This document shows, piece after piece, positions 6,806 through 8,629 of a stretch of 8,629 bases of DNA; position 1 is the first letter of the stretch, and every line of letters begins with the position of its first letter. A model generated the notes under the pieces. That model did not search any database, was not told the DNA's origin, and saw only the letters and a list, made by a program, of their open reading frames with translations. The position numbers and the translations under genes were made by a program. Origin of the DNA: Ruminococcus sp. UBA3665 (GTDB taxonomy: Bacteria > Bacillota > Clostridia > Oscillospirales > Ruminococcaceae). The stretch covers positions 1 through 8,629 of the forward strand of contig DFJS01000060.1 in NCBI GenBank assembly GCA_002373165.1, in the 5' to 3' direction.

Positions 6806-7498
6806 TTATTCCTCCTGTTCAAAGCCGAGAATTTCAGAAATGATGCTGTCAATTTCTTCAAAATGTTCTTCTGAATCGGAAGAGTACAGCAAGTCAGAAT
6901 ATGTTTCGTCATTATATAGAATCATAATGACCGTATCCGGATACGGCTGGAAGAACTGTACACCCAGATACAAATCAGAACCGGCATCGGCACGGGGGAA
7001 TTTTCCGGCAAGAAGCTGAATCTGTTCCGGAGTAATTGGATAAAATTCTTCAGTAGTATATTCTTTTGAGAAGACTGCCTGCATATAGGCTTCCGAAGTC
7101 AGGAACTGCGAAACAGAATCGGCAGTTTTCTTCCAGGTTTCGCCGCTGTCATAAGTTTCATAAACGGGCGGATTTTCTTCATTCCGGTCGGATTTTTTAA
7201 AAGCCCATTCTGATGCGCATTGATTTTCCACATAGAAAACGCAGTAATCAGGATAATTCCAGTTCTGCATGAAGTTTTTAGTCTTTTTTCTCATGCCGTG
7301 ATATTTTCCGTCCGGTGTCAGAAGAGAATCCTGTGTGGAATTCATTTCTGCGCATCCTCCGCAGAGACGATAGTAATCTTCCAGAGCTTTGGGAATTGCT
7401 CCGAAATGCTCCCGGATTTGTTCAATCTGATGTTCCGGCAGGGGAGAGGGTTCGGTCAGGTGAAATAATTCACGGATATTCTGATATGCATAGTTCAT
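6806..7498 (-). CDS. SMI1/KNR4 (SUKH) family protein
   Basis: The 230-residue soluble protein matches the SUKH pattern. The N-terminal helix pair is LPEHQIEQIREHFG...LPxxLxxYYRLCGG-like, with residues 20-48 ending in YYRLCGG. A central strand VFYVENQCASEWAF (87-100) follows, then NPPVYE (109-114), a Trp at 122 and the closing SVSQFLTSEAYMQ (128-140). The last 80 residues extend past the core and include strands around 177-198 and an acidic tail. In bacteria this superfamily is mostly known for immunity proteins that neutralise polymorphic or contact-dependent toxins; some members have other roles. No toxin gene is visible here. The ATG is preceded by GAGGAG, which overlaps the stop codon of the DUF4317 gene. 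The acidic-protein gene follows after 3 bases. An orphan immunity or housekeeping role cannot be told apart from sequence. Confidence 0.85.
   Translation of the reverse strand: MNYAYQNIRELFHLTEPSPLPEHQIEQIREHFGAIPKALEDYYRLCGGCAEMNSTQDSLLTPDGKYHGMRKKTKNFMQNWNYPDYCVFYVENQCASEWAFKKSDRNEENPPVYETYDSGETWKKTADSVSQFLTSEAYMQAVFSKEYTTEEFYPITPEQIQLLAGKFPRADAGSDLYLGVQFFQPYPDTVIMILYNDETYSDLLYSSDSEEHFEEIDSIISEILGFEQEE
6811..6816 (-). promoter_or_regulatory. Acidic-protein gene ribosome binding site inside the SUKH gene
   Basis: A perfect AGGAGG lies within the last Gln-Glu-Glu codons of the SUKH gene, 8 bases before the next ATG. It fixes that start at 6802 and indicates that the two proteins are made together. 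Confidence 0.8.
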
Positions 7499-7506
7499 GA
7501 CAAATG

Positions 7507-7512
7507 CTCCTC
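7507..7512 (-). promoter_or_regulatory. SUKH gene ribosome binding site overlapping the DUF4317 stop
   Basis: The minus strand reads TGAGGAG at 7513-7507. TGA is the stop of the DUF4317 gene and GAGGAG the ribosome binding site of the next gene, 8 bases before its ATG. The overlap suggests coupled translation of the pair. Confidence 0.75.
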
Positions 7513-8629
7513 ACTGAATTTTCATCTGAAAGCCGTTGACAGTCACTTCCGGGTCATCAAGGGAAATCATCAGGAATTTTCTGCCGTCAATCAGGCGTGT
7601 GGTAATTTTGTCAGCCGCATCGCCGCTGATGCTGACCGTTACGCCGGAAGAACTCAGTGTAGTCTTGTTTTCGGTCAGATTGGATGCCGTCAAATAATTA
7701 TCCTCGACAGTTTCTTTATATAACTGCTGGGCGGCTTCGGCCTTTTCCTGACTGATGCCGGAATCCAATAAAATATCTCTTACCATGATATCGCTGATAA
7801 CCGGGGGTTCGGGTTCGTTGGCGAATGTTTTGGCGTAATCCTGAATTTTCTCGTTGACAGATGCAATGACATTCAGATTCAGTTCCTCGCCGACGGCCTG
7901 ATCAAGCACGGCACGGAATGTTTCTTTTTCTTCATCAGCAGACAGGATAAATTTGCATCCCAGAACGTCTTCAATGATAGATGTATTTAATTCTTTGGCC
8001 TTTTTGGCATAGTAAAGCACATGATTGACATCGGGGCCTCTGCCGGTAAATGTAGGGAACAGGAAACCGTCAGTCGGGGCATCTGCAACCACTTTGTCGA
8101 ACGTCATTTTCCGGACAATATTATTTTCCTCTTCGTCATAAATCAGACCGTCCACACGGGCTTCCACGGGGCAGACTGCGGCAAGCAGAAAATGATATTC
8201 GTGACTGTCGTATTTATTTTTCTCGCCCATCTTGTCTTTTTCAAAGACGGTATAGCTGCACTGCGCGATGAACAGCGCATACGGCATAGGATAAATCATT
8301 TTTTCCGTGATATGGGAAATCAGTTTTTCCAGCTGTTCTTCATCGTCCAGGCCTTTGTCCAGCAGGTTCCAGAGCAGATTCTGACTCTGGTCTTCTTCAT
8401 AGACTTCATTCGGAAAAGCATATTCCACAAGGCCTTTTCCAAGCGAACCTTTCAGGACTTTTGCAAAAGTCTGGAACAGAACAGACATTTCCTCGTCAGG
8501 AATTTCGGCAAAACTGCGGACACTGTGGCATTTCCTTGTTTTTTCGGCATCGATGAAGCAGGAAAAGACTTTCTGAATAATCATCAGATCGTCGGCGGCA
8601 GAGAAATGCTTTTTCAGTTCGGCTAAATC
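7511..8629 (-). CDS. DUF4317 domain protein, first few codons outside the window
   Basis: The frame is open from the window edge to a TGA at 7511, 372 codons in view. An internal ATG at 8584 would give 357 residues, but the 15 codons before it (DLAELKKHFSAADDL) match the expected opening of the family, which usually reads like 'KKEIxELKKRF...', so the true start lies a few codons beyond 8629. The next segment (IIQKVFSCFIDAEKTRKC) and the later TFAKVLKGSLGKGLVEYAF fit DUF4317. There is no signal peptide or membrane segment. The C-terminal part ends in a short strand-rich region (SSSGVTVSISGDAADKI), reminiscent of a nucleoid-associated-type fold but unproven. The family's function is not known to me. 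It is the first visible gene of the three-gene run with the SUKH and acidic proteins. Confidence 0.88.
   Translation of the reverse strand, partial: DLAELKKHFSAADDLMIIQKVFSCFIDAEKTRKCHSVRSFAEIPDEEMSVLFQTFAKVLKGSLGKGLVEYAFPNEVYEEDQSQNLLWNLLDKGLDDEEQLEKLISHITEKMIYPMPYALFIAQCSYTVFEKDKMGEKNKYDSHEYHFLLAAVCPVEARVDGLIYDEEENNIVRKMTFDKVVADAPTDGFLFPTFTGRGPDVNHVLYYAKKAKELNTSIIEDVLGCKFILSADEEKETFRAVLDQAVGEELNLNVIASVNEKIQDYAKTFANEPEPPVISDIMVRDILLDSGISQEKAEAAQQLYKETVEDNYLTASNLTENKTTLSSSGVTVSISGDAADKITTRLIDGRKFLMISLDDPEVTVNGFQMKIQ

Noticed and set aside
8021..8626. A plus-strand open frame of 201 codons.
   Set aside because: It is antisense to the DUF4317 gene, has Phe/His-rich composition typical of a shadow frame, and lacks a good ribosome binding site.

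Overview
All recognisable genes lie on the minus strand, so the window reads from right to left. The content suggests a low-to-mid GC Firmicute, most likely a gut clostridial lineage near Ruminococcus/Oscillospiraceae. The support is a DUF4317 protein (a family I associate mainly with clostridia), strong AGGAGG-type ribosome binding sites, a sigma-A-like promoter with phased A-tracts, and a class I PyrC next to a long group II PyrF. The genus is an inference.

Right part (8629-6251): a tight three-gene run. It holds a DUF4317 protein whose first few codons lie outside the window, a SUKH (SMI1/KNR4) protein, and a small very acidic protein with a DUF2262/DUF6985-like C-terminus. Gaps are 12 and 3 bases, and each downstream Shine-Dalgarno sits at or inside the end of the gene before it. 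The run is probably one transcript. SUKH proteins often act as toxin immunity proteins, but no toxin is visible here and the function is open.

Middle control region (6250-6076): a strong promoter (TGGACA, 17 bp, TATAAT, with phased A-tracts upstream) followed by a roughly 114-nt leader. The leader carries a 7-bp hairpin and, just before the pyrC ribosome binding site, a complete intrinsic terminator (11-bp stem plus U7). Part of the first hairpin can pair with the terminator's 5' arm, giving an attenuator-like layout. I see no match to the PyrR-binding loop. This is the most interesting element of the window.

Left part (6075-1): a pyrimidine biosynthesis operon in the order pyrC, a small zinc-ribbon membrane protein, pyrF, carA, carB (3' end outside the window). 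CarA and CarB make carbamoyl phosphate, PyrC closes the dihydroorotate ring, and PyrF makes UMP. pyrB, pyrD/K and pyrE are not in the window. The unknown membrane protein starts inside the pyrC stop codon (ATGA overlap), so its translation is probably coupled to pyrC. A two-tier palindrome fills most of the pyrF-carA gap. I saw no tRNA, rRNA, insertion sequence or CRISPR array.
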